The notes under the pieces were generated by a model that did not search any database, was not told the DNA's origin, and saw only the letters and a list, made by a program, of their open reading frames with translations. Below are positions 16,178-17,101 of a stretch of DNA of 17,101 nt, one piece after another. The stretch is from Bacteroidota bacterium (GTDB lineage Bacteria > Bacteroidota > Bacteroidia > Flavobacteriales > Weeksellaceae). The DNA is taken from positions 1-17,101 of the forward strand of contig JAFDZJ010000423.1 in the NCBI GenBank assembly GCA_018266965.1, read 5' to 3'. Numbering within the stretch: position 1 is the first letter of the stretch; the number at the start of each line of letters is the position of its first letter. Position numbers and translations under genes: made by a program.

Positions 16178-17101
16178 TTAAGATTGGTTTTTGAATTCAC
16201 TAATGAAATGGAGCTTTACATTCGGAAATTTCTCTTGTGTCATGTGAATAGTAAAAGAAGAATCCGCCAGAAAAACTAATTGATTGTATTTGTCTCTCGC
16301 CAAAAATCTTTGTTTCAATCTTGCAAATTCTCGGAACTCATCAGACTTTTCATCGGCTTCCACCCAACAAGCTTTGTGCATGGATAGTGGTTCATAACTG
16401 CATTTTGCACCATACTCGTGTTCTAATCTATACTGTATAACTTCATATTGCAAAGCACCAACAGTACCGATAATTTTTCTACCATTCATTTCTAGTGTAA
16501 AAAGTTGAGCAACACCTTCGTCCATCAATTGGTCGATACCTTTTGCTAATTGCTTTGCTTTCAAAGGATCTGTATTGTTGATGTATCGGAAATGCTCTGG
16601 TGAGAAACTTGGTATTCCTTTGAAACTTATTTTCTCCCCTGCGGTAAGTGTATCTCCAATCCTGAAATTACCTGTATCGTGCAAACCTACAATATCACCG
16701 GGGAAACTTTCGTCCACCACTTCTTTTTTATCAGCAAAAAAAGCATTAGGAGAAGAGAATTTCATTTTTTTTCCTTCTCTTACTAATAGATAATTTTCAT
16801 TTTTCTTAAAAGTTCCGGAAACTATTTTCACAAAAGCCAATCTATCCCTATGTTTTGGATCCATATTGGCATGGATTTTAAAAACAAATCCGGTAAAATT
16901 TTTCTCTTCGGGCTTTACAATTCTCTGTTCGGTTTCTTTGGGTTGAGGCATAGGAGCAATATCTATAAAAGCATCTAGCAATTCTCTCACTCCGAAATTA
17001 TGCAAAGCCGAACCGAAAAATACAGGTTGCAAATCGCCTTTCATATAGTCATCACGGTTAAATTCTGGATACACAGACTCTATCAATTCCAATTCCTCTC
17101 T
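16178..17101 (-). CDS. prfC: Peptide chain release factor 3 (RF3), C-terminal part; 5' end outside window
   Basis: Translational GTPase that removes RF1/RF2 from the ribosome after termination. Only the last 307 or so residues are present, against roughly 530 for the whole protein, so the GTPase core with its P-loop lies beyond the right edge. The first possible start, TTG at 17090-17092, is internal: the frame continues as REE upstream to the edge. Visible RF3 marks are the end of the G domain (FFGSALHNFGVRELLDAFIDIAP), domain II (FTGFVFKIHANMDPKHRDR, FRIGDTLTAGE), and domain III (MNGRKIIGTVGALQYEVIQYR). The end of domain II, FFADKKEVVDESFPGDIVGL, also fits RF3 well and argues against EF-G or LepA. 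It is followed 37 bases later by thyA on the same strand. Confidence 0.94.
   Translation of the reverse strand, partial: REELELIESVYPEFNRDDYMKGDLQPVFFGSALHNFGVRELLDAFIDIAPMPQPKETEQRIVKPEEKNFTGFVFKIHANMDPKHRDRLAFVKIVSGTFKKNENYLLVREGKKMKFSSPNAFFADKKEVVDESFPGDIVGLHDTGNFRIGDTLTAGEKISFKGIPSFSPEHFRYINNTDPLKAKQLAKGIDQLMDEGVAQLFTLEMNGRKIIGTVGALQYEVIQYRLEHEYGAKCSYEPLSMHKACWVEADEKSDEFREFARLKQRFLARDKYNQLVFLADSSFTIHMTQEKFPNVKLHFISEFKNQS

Noticed and set aside
17090..17092. TTG at 17092 as the start of a short RF3-like protein
   Set aside because: The upstream codons are open to the edge, and the residues present correspond to the C-terminal part of RF3. It is a window truncation.

Overview
The window looks like chromosomal DNA of a flavobacterium (Bacteroidota, class Flavobacteriia, probably Weeksellaceae/Chryseobacterium-like). 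The evidence is the strongly AT-rich sequence, A/T-rich leaders without Shine-Dalgarno sites, TAnnTTTG-type -7 promoter elements, a Bacteroidota-type alternative complex III operon, and protein sequences that read like those of Chryseobacterium relatives. I do not name a species. No gap between genes exceeds about 225 bases, and I see no tRNA, rRNA, CRISPR array, transposase or phage gene.

Layout. 1-2065 (+): 3' part of an LTA-synthase-like membrane phosphotransferase whose start lies left of the window. 2108-2968 (+): YpfJ-type membrane zinc metallopeptidase. 2972-4710 (-): umuDC, an SOS-type mutagenesis polymerase pair with a one-base TAATG overlap. 4862-5998 (-): two small exported proteins, a SPOR-domain protein followed by an unrecognised coiled-coil protein, ending at a strong hairpin terminator. 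6183-14646 (+): complete actABCDEF operon for alternative complex III, the cytochrome bc1 replacement that passes electrons from menaquinol to a c-type cytochrome. It ends in a terminator with no oxidase genes attached. 14869-15288 (+): secreted DUF2147 protein. 15346-16140 (-): thyA interrupted by an in-frame TGA. 16178-17101 (-): C-terminal part of prfC (release factor 3), cut by the right edge.

How the genes work together. ActA (six haems), ActB (Fe-S protein), the quinol-binding membrane subunits ActC and ActF, the small subunit ActD and the lipoprotein cytochrome ActE form one respiratory complex. UmuD and UmuC would form DNA polymerase V. The prfC-thyA pair is probably one transcript that converges on the DUF2147 gene at a shared bidirectional terminator.

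The most unusual observation is thyA. It keeps a full 264-codon frame with all key residues, but Trp98 is TGA and Trp101 is TTG. A second is a pair of perfect DnaA boxes inside an identical 12-bp sequence, in two gaps 1.3 kb apart, one next to the umuDC promoter and one next to the act promoter. Most of the rest is ordinary core chromosome. I did not find a convincing new multi-gene system.
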